Source: Pieris napi (taxonomy: Eukaryota > Arthropoda > Insecta > Lepidoptera > Pieridae). From it: DNA of 64,000 nucleotides. The stretch spans positions 1,426,001 through 1,490,000 of the forward strand of contig NC_062239.1 of the NCBI RefSeq assembly GCF_905475465.1, read 5' to 3'. The translations under genes were made by a program, and so were the position numbers. Position 1 is the first letter of the stretch. Each line of letters opens with the position of its first letter. The notes beneath the pieces are model-generated. The model was given only the letters and a program-made list of their open reading frames with translations, did not search any database and was not told the origin of the DNA. Shown here one piece after another: positions 37,201-52,200 of the stretch.

Positions 37201-40200
37201 ATCATAAATACAATTGGAAAGCGTAAAATGTGTGTTTCTACTTATATAAAATAGTTTCAAAATACTCAAAAGGCTGCGCAATTTCTTGATAGCTTCTTGA
37301 TAAAGACGCAATTCAAATGCAAGATTAGAAGAATAAGAATAGAAGTGAAGAGTTTTTTTGTTTGCTTGTAACCAGCAAACAAAAAAACTCTTCACTTCTA
37401 TTTTCATTTTATTGTTTACCTTAACAAGGTGTCAGAACCGAAAATCGATAACGTGACAGTCATAGAACCTTCTTTCTTGACTAAGGAAAATGAGCAATAC
37501 TCAGGAGGGTGAAACTATAAAAAAAAAGACGCTAGTCAAAACGTTGCATTTGTTTTCAATTAGCCAAACTGACGTATAATGACATATCATGTCGTATGTT
37601 TGTATTGGCCTAAAAAAACTATCAAAAACAATGAAACCCCGTTAAGAGTCAAGACCAAGACCTTCAAATGGGTTGGAGCACTAGTAAATTATTAAGTAAA
37701 GCATCATTCTTATTAATAGTTAATATAATAAAATACAACTAAATTTATACGGTGCATATTCAGTAAAATGAAACTAAAATTTGCGGTTCTAATAAATCAA
37801 GGATTTTCCATGAACCATAATTCATCCTGAATTTTCCATGTTGTTTTAAAACCAAAGTACTATAAAGCTTTCGCACCAAGTTTCTTCACTTTAAGAGTAA
37901 ATGAGAAAATGTGAGTCTGTTTACACTACACTCGGCTTTTAAATTGTTTTACCTATAAAGCTAGACTATCAGCTAATGAGGATTTATTTACGTCGCAGAA
38001 GTTTTTAATAAAAATGGAAATATTTTTACTAAGCATTTTCTCTTATTTCTTAGTATCTGGCTAAGATTAATAATGCGCCCTTATTTATTTGCAAATAGTG
38101 TTGCGTTGAATAATTAAGAACGCGAAGCTTTTTACACGCTTTATATTAGCTTCACCTTATGTATGTATGTATGTATGTAACCGACTCCTTCGGACTCGAT
38201 TTGGACCCACTTTAAACGGACAGATTTTATTCAAATTTTGCGCACCTGTCAAAGATCGATGACAATGCAATAATCCGAAAAAAAAATGAAAAAAATTTAA
38301 CTAAAAAACACGCTTTTAAAGCACATCAAACTAAAAAGTGAAAAATAATTCCTAATTTAGGCTGAAAATGGTAATGAACAAAAAATACTGGTTTTATTGT
38401 GAAAAAGTGTGGGGCGCTCTGTGCCATATTTTTCGTCTATAGATTTAAACTATTATTTATTTAAATATTGTAGTTTAATTATGTATTTAGTGAGTGTAAC
38501 ACTTTATTTTATATAAACTATACGGAGTTGTAATAATTATTATATTATCTATATATAGTGTTAGTTGATTCGACTTACATATAACTCTTCAATTCTTTAA
38601 GGAAAAAATACATTGGAATACTATTTTACTTAAAAGAGGAAAGATGAATTTATTTCATAATTTACTTAGATATGGTTAGCGAGAGACAGCCATAGTTTTA
38701 TAAACATTAAACTCAAGTAAACTCTTATAACTTATAACGTATATTCCTCTCAGTGTATCAGAGCACATTCTGTTTTCGTTTGCACTTACGCTATTCCTCA
38801 AGAAATATGGCATATGCAGTGTCATTTTCAATGTTGACAGTATGGAAATTAGGATCCCGACGGAATAAACCTCTTAATAAAACAGATGACGGCTGCAGTG
38901 TACTGAGATTTTGCCGAGTGAATTATTAATCATGATAAGATGTGGATCAACTAAGAGAGGTTTTAATTAAATGCTACTGAATGCCTAAGTATTTATAGCA
39001 TATGCTTAAATTCAATTTCTTTTCGACCTGTATTTTATTTTGGTAAAGTCATTCAACCATGGACAATCTCTGTAATTTTTAACAGTCAAATAAAATGTAA
39101 ATTAGTTTCAAACAACATTTTTGTCATTCTGAATGTTAGTCCTAGCTAAGGCTTGATTAATTATTATTTATTCATACATCTTATAACAGAATATATTAAC
39201 ATTAATCTGTAAATATATTTGTTATGCTGAGGAAATTTATGAACATTTGGGCTGTAACGAGAAGGTATATCTCGTCTATATCTAGGGACTATAATTATAT
39301 TTAAATATACAATACGTATAATGTATTTAAAATAAAACAAACACGTATATTAATGAGTATATGAGCAGTGTTGGCTCATCCCTGAGGTCGTGGGTTCGAC
39401 CCCGGCTGTACACCAATGGCCTTTCTTTTTATGTGGGCATTTAACATTCGCTCGAACGGAGAAGGAAAAAACATCGTAAGAAAACCGGCTTGCCTTTGAC
39501 CTAAAAAGTCGACGGCGTGTGTCAGGCACAGGAGGCTAATCACTTTCTTGCCTATTGACAAATGATCATAAAACAGATATATATATATCAAAAAGAAAAA
39601 AAAAGAAAAGTAAAAAAAGGAAAGATTAAAAGTAAAAAAATCACGAAGAACTTTATGGAGGAACAGTGAATTAACCACTCTATATTATGTAAACAAGACA
39701 ATTATTTCAATTCTACGATCACTTTCGAGCTTTGCAAACTTCCAGCATTTTTACAATTGGATTAATGGTAATGCTATTAATTCAGCCACAAATCCCCAGG
39801 CCTCACGCTTCTGCGATAAGCGTTGTTATAAATTGATCTCTTTATCCTCGAATCTCTGCGTAAGTTTAAAAAAACAACCATTTATAACTTTTTATTTCGA
39901 TAAAATTTGAAAATGGAGCGTCTATTAAATAATTAAATGTTTATTTATTATTAATTTAGGCATACATTAAACACGATCAGATTCGTAATTATTTACCTAT
40001 CTGTAGAGTATATTAATGATGCTTACTTAAACACTGATACATAGCATAATAATACAATAATGATATGTTTGTATAATTTACAAATTATAACCGTTATTTA
40101 TTAAATTCAAATATTCGTACATATACACTGTGTTGATCTAGTGACTGCACTAACACTAGGTAACTTTTAATTCTATGTGCGCATTGAAGACTCGCTCTTT

Positions 40201-43200
40201 TTTTATAATAGGGGGGCAAACGAGCCTATGACGCCCAAAAAGCGCAGTCATGGTAGCACACGGAAACCCATTTTTATTAGGTGCGTGCGTACACTCTAAC
40301 TTTGAATAGTTCTTTGGCTCTTAAGGTAAAGGCACGCCAGCATGCCTTAAAATTAAAAATTCAATGGCGTGTCAGGTACCGGAAAATCTGAGGCCAACAC
40401 ATTTATACAAGGGTTGCCCATACATGTATAAACCTTATTATTTACAACATACATTAATTACAACATAAAATATCAATGAAAAATGGAGAAATGTTGTAAC
40501 GCAACGAATTTCCGTGTAAATGTTTAGTAGGGTTGCCTTTTATGTAAGAAACAATACGATTGCTTAGCAGTTGTATGACTATTGTTCAGTTAACGTCTTC
40601 TACCTTTCAAAAGAAATAAGGTATTTATTAAGCCTTTGCAATACACACTGACTTGGTTTTTAATAAATTGCTGTTATATGCTTTTGGTTTCTCATCTATT
40701 GCATTATGAATTCGATATCTGTAGATTGATCTCTCCTAGTATTTATATATTAGAATTTAAGAACTACTTAGATATAAGTGCTGATTTTTTAATGACCGTT
40801 TTGCTGTGTGATTATTGAATGCCATGGCAAAAATTCAATTACAGGAATTTTCGTTCCCGGTGAAGCAATTTCAAACTAATCACTGTCTCTAAAAAAAACT
40901 TAAAATATTATCAATAAAACATATGTACATACACGTCTATATCATGTCCCGTAAAATAATCTTCTTATAGTGCCATCTCCTTGCGAAGGTTGGCGATCAT
41001 CATGGCAAGTTTAATTTTGGATGCCGCGCTTCTAAACAATGACTTGGTGCTTTGACCAAACCATTGTCTTAAGTTTTTCAACCAGGACGTGCGTCTGCGG
41101 CCAGTTCTTCTTCTACTTGCCACTTTGCCTTGTATGATTAGTTGAAGGAGCTCGTATTTTTTGGTGTTACGTAAAACGTGTCCGAAATACTCAAGTTTCC
41201 TTTTCTTAACCGTCATAAGCACTTCTTTGTTTTTCTGTATTGTGTCCAGCTCGTATGCAAAATATTTTAAGCAATATTCAGATCTCAAACGCTTTCAGTT
41301 TTTTGGACACAGTCTCTGTCAGCGTCCAAGATTCTACGCCGTAGAGCAGCACAGAAGACAGCAGAGAAGACTCTGTGCTGCTTTACGTTTTCGTAACATC
41401 GCCCAATGCAAGTTCTAAACTGTAAATTTAGGCGCTTATCACTAAATACTCTTTTTAGTTTTTAAAAGGCGTTCCGCGCTTGTTCAATTCTGCGGCGGAC
41501 TTCGATGGTCACCATTTTCATCAAACTGTGCGTAGATATCGTATTTTCGAGACACGTTCCAAGGTTCACAATTCTTACTGAAAATCTAAATAATTTGCAA
41601 CTGAAGATTATTTTTTTTTTTATGATTGGACAATTCACACCAATTGACCTAGTCCCATGCTAAGCTGGTGAAGCTTGTGTTATGGGTACTAGGCAACCGA
41701 TATACATACATATTATAGATAGATAGACATATAAATACATATTTTAAACACCCAAGACCTAAGCACAACACATGAGCATTTGCTCATCACATCGATGTTT
41801 GTCTCAGCCGGGGATCGAACCCGGGACCCATGGATTCGCAGTCAGGGGTACTAACCACTAGACCAATGAGCCGTCTATTTTATATAAATATATTATATTA
41901 GCCGAAGATTTGCTATTAAGACTTACTTGTTCAATAATAAAGATCTCACAAGCGATTATCGTTCTTATACCAATCTCTGAAGACTTATTTTTCTTTATTA
42001 ATCAGTGAATGTTTATCATAATATTTACTTCGCCATAATGGGATCGAAACAATTGCTGGCCGAGTAAATACAAACAAATTAGGCCCTAAACAGAGGATTT
42101 GTCTCATTCGATTTAATTAGGGTCACGGTATACAACGAAAACGAAAATCGACAGACCTCGAACCATTGGTTCTGCATTCTAGCGTAAAAGGGTAGCCCAG
42201 TTTGTTTAGAAGGTTGAGCGTTGATTTAAAGTGAAAACCATTACGATAGACCGCACTTAGAAGACCCAATATTTAAACGTTTTATTTTGTACCAGCTCCT
42301 ATTACTTCACTTCTAACTGGCCGCTTTTACAGTATTTGTAAGTAAGAGTTTCAAAGTAGGTCGCATTCTCAAACATCTATTTTTATTTATATTTAATACT
42401 ACGCGTTTGTCTCTTTCCAACATATTATGTTTGCCCTGGTAGGAAAAGAGATATTTGATTTAGAGGATGTAATTCAATAAGAGCCAATACAGACCGTTGT
42501 GTCTGCCTGTGAAATAAAAGAAATGAAATATTTTAATTAACACTATTATCATTTCAAATTTAGACCTGTATGTCTCGACACATATACACTAAGCACCAGG
42601 TAGTAAAAAATAATAATATAGGTATATAATATAAGAATAAAAATATATAATACTACAAGACGCATACGTCTTTGTCTCAGACGCTTTAATATCTAAACCA
42701 CAGAACTGTTTTAATCAAAATTTGGTTAGAAAAGCAAACGGATAGGTTTAATTGATTTGAGGGGTTTAAAAGGCCGGCAACGTACCCGCGAGACCCCTGG
42801 AATTTAGAGTGCGGCGGTATCACTTATCATCAGGTAAGACCTGCCCGTTTGCCCCCTTGTTCTATATAAAAAGTTTGTATGGAAGTTTGACATCGTCAAG
42901 AAATGTAGGAAGGTATATTTATAAAAATTAGAATACTACCCGCAAGTCACTACACTGCACGAAACATATGACCGTCGCGGGTAAAGCCAGTTTTTAGTAA
43001 AACATTCAAATTTAGAATAAAACGTTTTTATTTGGTAATTAGTACACTTTAACATTTACTATACTTGTATATTGTGATACTCGCGTAAAATCATTTATTT
43101 CAATTAGGCCTATAAAAAAGGCACTTTTGAAAGACAAAATTACAAGTTAAAAATATTTAAAAAAATACCCAAACGGTAGTTTCATATGGAGAAGAATGGT

Positions 43201-46200
43201 CAATAAATTCCATACTTACTCTTTTAAAATAGTTTTTACAATATTTTGTATGTAACATTAATTTAATGTGAAGAACATGTAGAACAAAAAAAACTACTAT
43301 ACTATAATACTAAATAAAATAGGTGCATAAAAAAATGCAGCAACTAACTAAATTATTATGTAGATACATGGTACACATATTACAAATATTGCAACTATAG
43401 AATTTACATTATTCTTTATTAGAATTTGATTAACACTTGTTATATCATATTATGTAGGGCGAACATATCTTTATAGAATTATGTTTGTTTGTTATGTTTT
43501 TTGGTGAAATATATAACTCGTAAACATATGCATGAATACTTTTATTTGAGGGAATAAAAAGGTTCCCTTTATTTCATGTTTTACAAGACATTTATGATCT
43601 AGTATATTACTGGAAGGGTCGCGAAAGCAGGAAAGAATTTATTTTAATTTTATGTATTCAGTTCAGATATAAAACCAGCCAACCTGTGCCTTTACCATTT
43701 TTTGTGTTTATTATGTAGCCATAAATTATTGCAGATCTGGATTGTGTAAAGAATAACCTCTATGATTTGTAAAATATATTCAATAACATAATACTTGTCT
43801 AGTTAAAGAAATAAATTATTACATACATATTAACACATATATTAATCTATGTAGAGCAGTGTTGGTTTCAACGTGCAACTCTCATACCTGAGGTCGTAAG
43901 TTCGGTCCCCGGCTATGCACCAATGGACTTTATTTCTATGTGCGCATTTAATATTTGCTCGAACAGTGAAGGAACACATCGTGAGGAAACCGACATGTCT
44001 TAGATCCAAAAAGTCGACGGCGTGTGGCGGCTGATCACCTACTTGCCTATTAGATTTAGAAATCTGAGTCCATGACCTAAAAGAGGTTGTAGCGTCACTG
44101 ATTTTTTTTTATTAAGCTATGTAACGTATTTTAATTTATCCATTTATATCAATAATCGATATGAAAATAGGCCTCACTTCGGCACTTTTATGTCTTACAG
44201 TACCTTGATATTTTATGAGACAAAAGACAGTCACTTAAAATTATGCAACGAACCTGGAGATGGCTGTTTCTGCTAATGAATTCAAGCGTGTAGGAAATAA
44301 CAACTTGATATCAGGGTAAACTTATTCTTTACTAAAAAAGGTATTACAATTGGTCCGCACAAAAGCGTTGTAAACACGACACTTTAGTACACGATGGTTC
44401 GATTAAATTCCTTTGGTTTATAATATAGATGATCATATTAATTAGCCCCAAGCATTTTCAGTTAATGAAACTGAGCACCGAAACCACAAAACGATATCGA
44501 TCATATTTGAAACCGCAAATTGGTGACATTAATATGATCCCACGAATTTTACAATATAAATTTAATACGGTATTTTTTAGAGCAATAACCATATTTTATA
44601 TTACGATACGACCTCCAAGTATTTAAAAAAAGAACGTACTTCTTCATCAAGACTGAAACGCACCCAGTACTGAAGTAATTCAGAAACATTAAACTCACCT
44701 CGATTACCTGTGAATATAAAGTAAATCTAATATATAAAATTCTCGTGTCACAATGTTCGTTCCCGTACTCCTCCGAAACGGCTCGACCGATTCTTATGAT
44801 TTTTTTTATACAGATTCACTAAGTCTGATAATCGGCTACTATCTATCATTCAAACCCCAAAGTGATAAGGGTTGTCCACCCAAAAAAAAAATTGTTTTTA
44901 TTTTTTTATGATACGGCATACAAAAATACATACAACCCTTAATTTTCATCTACCCTCTACGATCAACCCCTATTTTTATTATAATAGATAGTTATTTTTA
45001 TTGAACTAAAAAAATGTTTCCTTGAAATAATATATACGTACATGGCAAAACAAAGTTTTCCGGGACAGCTTGTTTTAATTTATTAAAAACTACTAAACGG
45101 ATTCTGATAAATAAATAAATAAAATCACTTGCTGAAAAAAATATGGACAAACATACAAACACTTACGAAAATTAGCACCTGTGCTTCAAAGCCTACTTAG
45201 ATCATCATACTTACGCACTGCCCTGCGATTCTGTAACTCACTTATCGAACTCACACAGCGGTTTTCGCATCGGCGGTCGCTCTCAAATCAGTCGTGAAGC
45301 AGTCATTTTATGATTTGGCATTCTGATAAACAATAAACTACAAGCTCCCACCTTTTCAGAATGCCAAATCATAAAATGACTGCTTCACGACTGATTTGAG
45401 AGCGACCGCCGATGCGAAAACCGCTGTGTGAGTTCGAAAAGTGAGTTACAGAATCGCAGGGCTGTTCACTGTTATGTTACGCCCTAGTTACGACTTGAAA
45501 TAAATATGATATAAATACTTGGAATAAAAGAGAACTAAAACTAATTGTTTGTTTTAAAAATGACTTTACATTTTAACTTCGAATGCCAACAAAGTCTAAA
45601 CTATTATCGCAAAATGAAATCCAAAAGCACTCTCGATTGCCGCTATCGGCGACTTTGCCAAAGAGTAGGTATAGTTTGACAGATGAACTTGGAATGCCGC
45701 CAGTGCCATTCTGCGTACAATGACAAATCTTGACTCTATGGCGCTGTAAATTCGGTAAAGTCTCATGGCCGAATTTAGAAGTCGCTCATCATTTTTATTC
45801 TTCAGTACATAAAACGATTATTTTCGTTTGGTCGCATATTATCTTGGATGTAATTTCGAATGTCATTTTTCAAGTTATTCTAGGGAACTAGGACATGAAA
45901 TCTAGCCTTTTACTATTGTGGCCCATGGCCATCCAAACTAACAGTCAGTATCGGACACGGTCACAACTTCCGTCCTTCCAAGTTATGTCTTGGCTTCTTT
46001 TCTTTTTTCCCACGCCACTGTTGCCATTCGATACACACGCAATAAGTACTACTAACATGTTTAGTGTTGACCTCAGTTTTTTTTTAAATATTTCTTTATT
46101 CATGAGAAAGTTGCCTTCTGACACACGCCAACGACTTTTTCCTTCACCTTATGAAAAAGCACTCGAAATTAGGCAAGTGCTGATGGGTTCCAAACGTACG

Positions 46201-49200
46201 ACCTGATGATTGATTGTACTTTAAAGTAATATAGTTGTGTTTACAAGATCATTAAATTCAAACAAAAAAAATCCTCTTATAACTTCTAAAACAGCTCTGT
46301 GAGGACCTAAAATTATTCGACTCTCTCCATCAGTGTCGCGTTCACAGTATGTGTCATTCGCACGTACCAAAAATAAAGATGAGTTAGCGAAACCCTTTGT
46401 ACGTTTCTTGCTGACCAAAATTTGTTGACCTTTCACTGTTAGAACGCTTTTATTTTAATGTTGGGATTTTTTACTTTGGGTATAGCAGAAAAGGGTTTCT
46501 CTATTGTGAGAATAGTCGAAATATTGTTTTAAATTATTCAGAACGCGTATTTTAGTTATTATTTCGTTGACTGAACTGTATTTTCTTTTGTATTTATTTA
46601 GAATGAAGGAATAATTGTAATATGACTATTGACTAACGTTTTTAAGTAAACCAATTCTGCTCTGCGCGTTTTAATTTGTCCACGGCATGAAATTAGAAAA
46701 GAGCGGTGTTTGTCTTACTAAGCAAGCCACTGCTCAGACACGCACCTCTTAACACGGAGGTCATGCGTTCTAACCACGGTTGTATATCAATATATTTTTC
46801 TTTAAAGGGCGCATTCAAAACCGAGAAAAATCGGGAGGAAGGCCCCGTAAAAAAATCGAAAATCGAGAAGAGAAGGCTGACATCTACATGCCTATTAAGA
46901 AAAAAAACTAAACATATTATTTCATGTAATATTTATCTACTTTCCTTACATAGTGGTTAGAGTTGACACGGAGGTTCTAGGTTTTATTCCAGCTAAAATT
47001 AGTATTTTTTTTTTTTAATATTTCAAATAGTACGCTCTTGTCTCTGAATTGTCTCTCCTCGATTCTCTATTGAAAGCTTACGTACTTACACTACTCAAAC
47101 ATTCGTACTATATATATATTATACTCGTAAATGTACACGACTGAACGATGATTTTTTTTCATACACTACACACTTCCCGACACAGTTAAATGAAATTCGT
47201 AATTCAAATCTAAAAGTTCGAAAAACGATTCGTAATACGACATGCTATTACATTTCAAAGTGAGTTGTGACGAAGGTTCCTTTATTAGATCGTTTGTAGA
47301 GCCTTTTTATTTATATCTACCAAAACAAGGTCAGGGGATGGAAAAGATATTTCCTTTCCCATGGGGCGTCATAAAATCTTACAGGAAGTTAGTTTTTGCG
47401 CTCACGGAGTTTGAGGCGTAAGCCGCATAATGTGCCACAGACAGATTTATTTATAACCTACAGAAGTTTCTTTTTGAGATTTCATGAGAGAATCTTTTAA
47501 ATATTACATTTCTGAAATGAAATGGAATGATCTCTACAAAAACTCAAAAACGGTACAGATGATGGTAATTTATCTCATTAAGTAGTCCGTGGTATTGTCT
47601 TTTATTGACATAGAAAAACACATTTTTTAACGGATTTAAAGTTATGTTTTATTATAAATCTCCTCTCTAAAAGTCCTCTATTTTCGTTATTACGAACCGT
47701 TAGCCATTTCTGCCAAAACCCTCCATCTTTTAGTCGATACCAACTCCGGGGAAATAAATACAGATAACACAACTTTTTCTACAGCTGTGATACTTTTTGA
47801 CATTCAACACCTTTAGTCACCGTAACCAATCACGCTGTAAAGCACGCGAAACGTCGGTTAAATTTAAAATTATGTAAAATAATTGTAAATTTATAATAAA
47901 ACATAACTTCAAATCTGTTAAAAAAAATGTTTTTCTAAGTAGACCGTGTTTTGTTTTTCAAACATCGTTGTAGACGAACTGACAAAATATTTCTTTATGT
48001 TTGAAAAATATATTTCATTTCAATTAACTGAATGAAATGAAATGAATTCATAAGAAACTTTATCAATATTTTCTAAAAAATATTGGATGTAAAAATGCAA
48101 TGTGTTCGAAACACTTTTTTATTTATGACTTTTCGATATAGAATTTTTGATATGATTGATCAGTGTTTTTTCTTTTTGGTTTTTATTTTCCACCTGGAAA
48201 ACTAAAACTTTCTATACATATTTTTCTCCGTAATTTATTAAACCATGAGTTCGTTATCCGCTACACCACTACATTACTTCACTGAGCAACTGGCTACAAT
48301 ATGCAAGGAATTTTTTGAAATTTTAGAAAAAGTTTCGATATTTAAAGCTTAATATTTTCTGTTTGAATCTAAGCTAAAGCATAAACAGTGATTATATGAT
48401 ATAATCATTGTCATATATCACTACTTATATGTATACACATAACAACATATTACTACTATTATATTCAACATATTATCACTATTTATATGTATTATGTGAA
48501 ACACAATAAGGCAATCTACATACAGCATTAAGGTCTGTAATACCAGGCAATTATAAACTGGAGATAGTGCATATTACTCTGAATTATTCGTTTAACAAAA
48601 GGAGAATACTAAATCAACGCTTTATGAATCATATTATTTATAAGCAAGAGTTAAATTATAAGTTAGATTGAAATATATATGATAACGTCGCTCTCTTTTT
48701 TTAGAATTAAAAAAAAATTAACCTTACTAATTATAGCTAAACAAAATCGTAAAAATGACTTGTAAACTTATTTCAAAAATTACAAATTAAAAACAATTAA
48801 TTCAAGAGAGCTTTTATAGTAATTAGAAAACTAAACCATATTTTAAAACGCAATCTGTACAACCCAAATGTGGTTAAATATTTAAAATTAACTAATCCAG
48901 CTATTCCTAACTCCGCGAGCCCTCGCAGGCAATTACAAAGTTTAATTACAGCGATAGTAGAGGCCTTGTCAGGCGAGCTAGGGCACTGGGAATCTGCCGT
49001 CATCGTGATTTTGCTACGATGTTACGAACAGGCGCTATTTATGTCAAAATGTACATTAAACGCAGGCTTTGTATTGTAATAAAACTATACAAAATTAATT
49101 ATATATTAAAATATTTAATTTATATTATTAGTAAGTACCTAAGTGTAGAAAGAAAGATGTTCTTGAAATTATTAACAAAATATCCTCCGACCAGCGCTCA

Positions 49201-52200
49201 TTGTACGAAAAAATTTCAAGTTCCTAATAAAACCTAAACATAACTCAGAACTTCTTTATTTTATTATTATTTCAGCTAAAGACGTTAACATGGAAACACA
49301 ATTATATAATGTAAGATTGTAGTGCAGATATGGCCTGATTAAAATTTATGACTCTATTACGAACGCGCGAATTATCCGACACATCCTAGAAAAGTTTAAT
49401 ACATCTGTTGCACTCCACCGCATTATCAATTTTAAAGCAATCTCTCGCTACGAAGGAATGCAATTTTATTTGATCCCAATTGCAGCGGGTAATTAAAGTT
49501 AAGGGAATCCGAGAGTTTCCAAGAATGGAAGTTTCGTTCCGTGTTCGAGTGTGTAATGTTGTGTAAGGAGTTTGTGAATTCTCTTGGCTCCCATTTTTAA
49601 CTTACGATGTTTAAAATAAAGTTGGTTGTCACGTAGAGGAAAATGTTACGTATGCTACTTTAACAGCGTTAGGGTTTGACTATTTTTTACGTAGTACGTT
49701 AACGATGTCAAAAGTTAAAATCATTTATTCATATAGGTAACACAATGTACACTTATGGACGTCAAAAAAAAATAATTTATATATATGAAATGCTTCTTAT
49801 TTTACATTTACTGGCAGTTCTCTAATCAAGGGCGTAGAACGGAAGAAAAGAACTGGTAATAAACTCTCCGCCACTCTTTTTTATAGCCAAGTCTTTTGTT
49901 TTACTCAACATTTGTAAGGAGCTGCAACCATTACACCATGTTCCACATGACATCTTCAGTAAGAAATAATAATAAAATAAATTAAAAACAAAGATTTGTC
50001 ATCTATCAGCAGGAGGCATGGTAAAATAGGAGCACGCACTTATATTCTGGTGGGAACAATACGCAAATACATAGTCGAAATAACTAACATCACCGCATAC
50101 ACGAATTCAAGTACGACCAGTCACCACAAGTAGCACCCGTTCACGAGTATGACGCATGGCCAGCCATAGGCCGTGAAGACCGTCTAAACCAAAATATTAA
50201 TTAATTATTTCAATATCAACAAGATCTACTTTTGTTCTATTTACTAAAACCTTTGATACATCAGACTACATTATGCAGATTAATTAGGTCTCAGACCAGT
50301 GTAATTAGTACAGTTTTTCTGCACCTAATGCACGATTAATATCATATTAATAACTCCGTCCGTACAATTTTGACTAAAGTACATAAATTCATTAACCCAG
50401 TAACATATACGAGATAATGAAATACAGTTTTTGCATCCCGTCCTACTAGCACCCGAGCCAATTATAAAGTTTAATGAGGCGTCGGCCACATGCGTCCCTT
50501 TCTATCTTTACTTGAATTTATACTTCTACCTCATTCTTTCTAATATAAAACTGCTGGGTAGCAAAATTACATCTAAAGAGTTTTAGTTGGTCATCAAGCT
50601 AATGCTATAAGTATATTTATTTAATGTATGCTAGTAGATACAATTAAAATAGCTTTCTATAAAAATAAATAATAATTCCGAAACTTGACAGTCAAATATA
50701 TATTTTGGACTGTATAGCCTACATCGATTTAGAGTTTCAATATATTCAGAACCAAAATCTTCCCTTACACGTTTGCCTAAGTGAAAAAAAAAAGTAAATT
50801 TCGTTGTTTTAAAGCTATTAAAGTAAGGGTTTTACTCGAAAATCATTCCTTCCGGGAGTATTTTTAACTCACTAAGTTTCATTATCTAAAGTTCTAAAGA
50901 TCTAGCACCGTCAGTTATATATCAAAACTGACTTCGATTGTTCAAGAAATTTCATTAAACTCACGCCCTAACTTCAAGTCTAGATTCCTTCTTAGATATC
51001 TTTTATTCGAATCATTGAGTTTTCTTTTTAATTAAAATTCTGTAGAATCATATTACAAGTAGCCGGAGGCAGCCTTGTCCATCTTGTATTTAAATAGCAA
51101 GCGTTGTTATCAGTTTGAAATGTATTTAATGTATGCCTTTTTAAATTTATCGTTAGAAAAATAACCATTATTCAAACGTTTACCAATTATTGTAAAATAT
51201 ATTCGATTTTAATAACGATTAACGAATTGTTTCTTTCTTTTCAGAATCTTAAGAATCAAATCATGACAACGAACGTGTGGGTGGAACAGGTAAGATGTAT
51301 TATTATTAATAATGTTTTATTAAATTAAATTAAAAAAAATTATAATAAAATAACTAAAGCTTATATGATAACCATTTTATGACGACACAAGGTGTGACTT
51401 TGAGATGGCTTTTTAACACAGTATTTTATAAATTGCACAGAAACGGATAGTTTTCAAATATAAATAACACTTTACATACATATATTTACTTACATGAAGA
51501 TTATGAAACTAAAGCTTGTTAAAAATATTTTAAAAATAAAAAGAATATAATATGTCGACACCGAACCTTCCTACTTCGCAAATAAAGCCATTTAGAAAAG
51601 TCAAGACGTCACATCGGCCGTAACAGCTTGACAAATGATGGGGCATCCCCATTGGACAAAAGGAAGGACGCACGTCAATAACAACCTGACTAATAGTGTT
51701 GCTATTCACTTTTTATCCCATCCCCAATGATCTGAAGGTCCTTAGTCCCAAACCTATAGCATATAATATGGCTTATTTATCGGACATGTTATACTTATAA
51801 CAGAAAAAATATGTAACTGCATTTATTTCTTGGTAAATATTTTTAATACTACAGTTTAAAGTACATACATTTGGCGCTGTCAAAACTATAACCCACAAAG
51901 GATGTCATGGAATTCTTTATCAAAATGTCGGCATGCAAATCTTACATGAAAAGGCCACATACTTTGCCAATACCTAGCACACAAATACATTGTAAATTAA
52001 GATGTTGATACACTACAGTCAGAAAATATGTTAAACAGTCATTAATTATTAATTACATGACATTAAAATTATGATTATATGATTGTATGATACTTATTTT
52101 TTACACTCATTGAAACCTAGTATTAGTCAATTTATCTACCAGTCTCATTAAAATAATTAAACAAAATGTTACATGTATTTATTTGATGCATCGCACGCAA

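Larger units (their letters stand above)
22242..51244 (+). other. nAChRalpha1: nAChR intron 1 (29,003 bp)
   Basis: GTAAGT...TTTTCAG, phase 0. It holds most of the mobile DNA of the window: a jockey-like LINE tail just inside the donor, palindromic MITEs at 25.4 and 45.2 kb, a 559-bp foldback at 27.4 kb, a Helitron-like element at 32.9 kb, R1- and RTE-like coding remnants at 34.4 and 41.0 kb, and many SINEs. Stretches 26000-27300, 28000-29600, 35000-37300 and 42000-43800 show only AT-rich sequence and small repeat fragments. A large first coding intron is common for insect nAChR genes. Confidence 0.85.

Noticed and set aside
41795..41875. tRNA gene on the minus strand
   Set aside because: Continuous with a SINE body and poly(A) tail; the same reasoning applies to the 5.7-, 9.8- and 43.9-kb heads.
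45600..45790. GC-richer block with possible coding content
   Set aside because: No frame gave a family match and no splice signals fit. It may be an old repeat.
48797..49079. Overlapping frames on both strands, about 68 codons each
   Set aside because: Both are shadows of one unremarkable stretch. No motif, no splice support.
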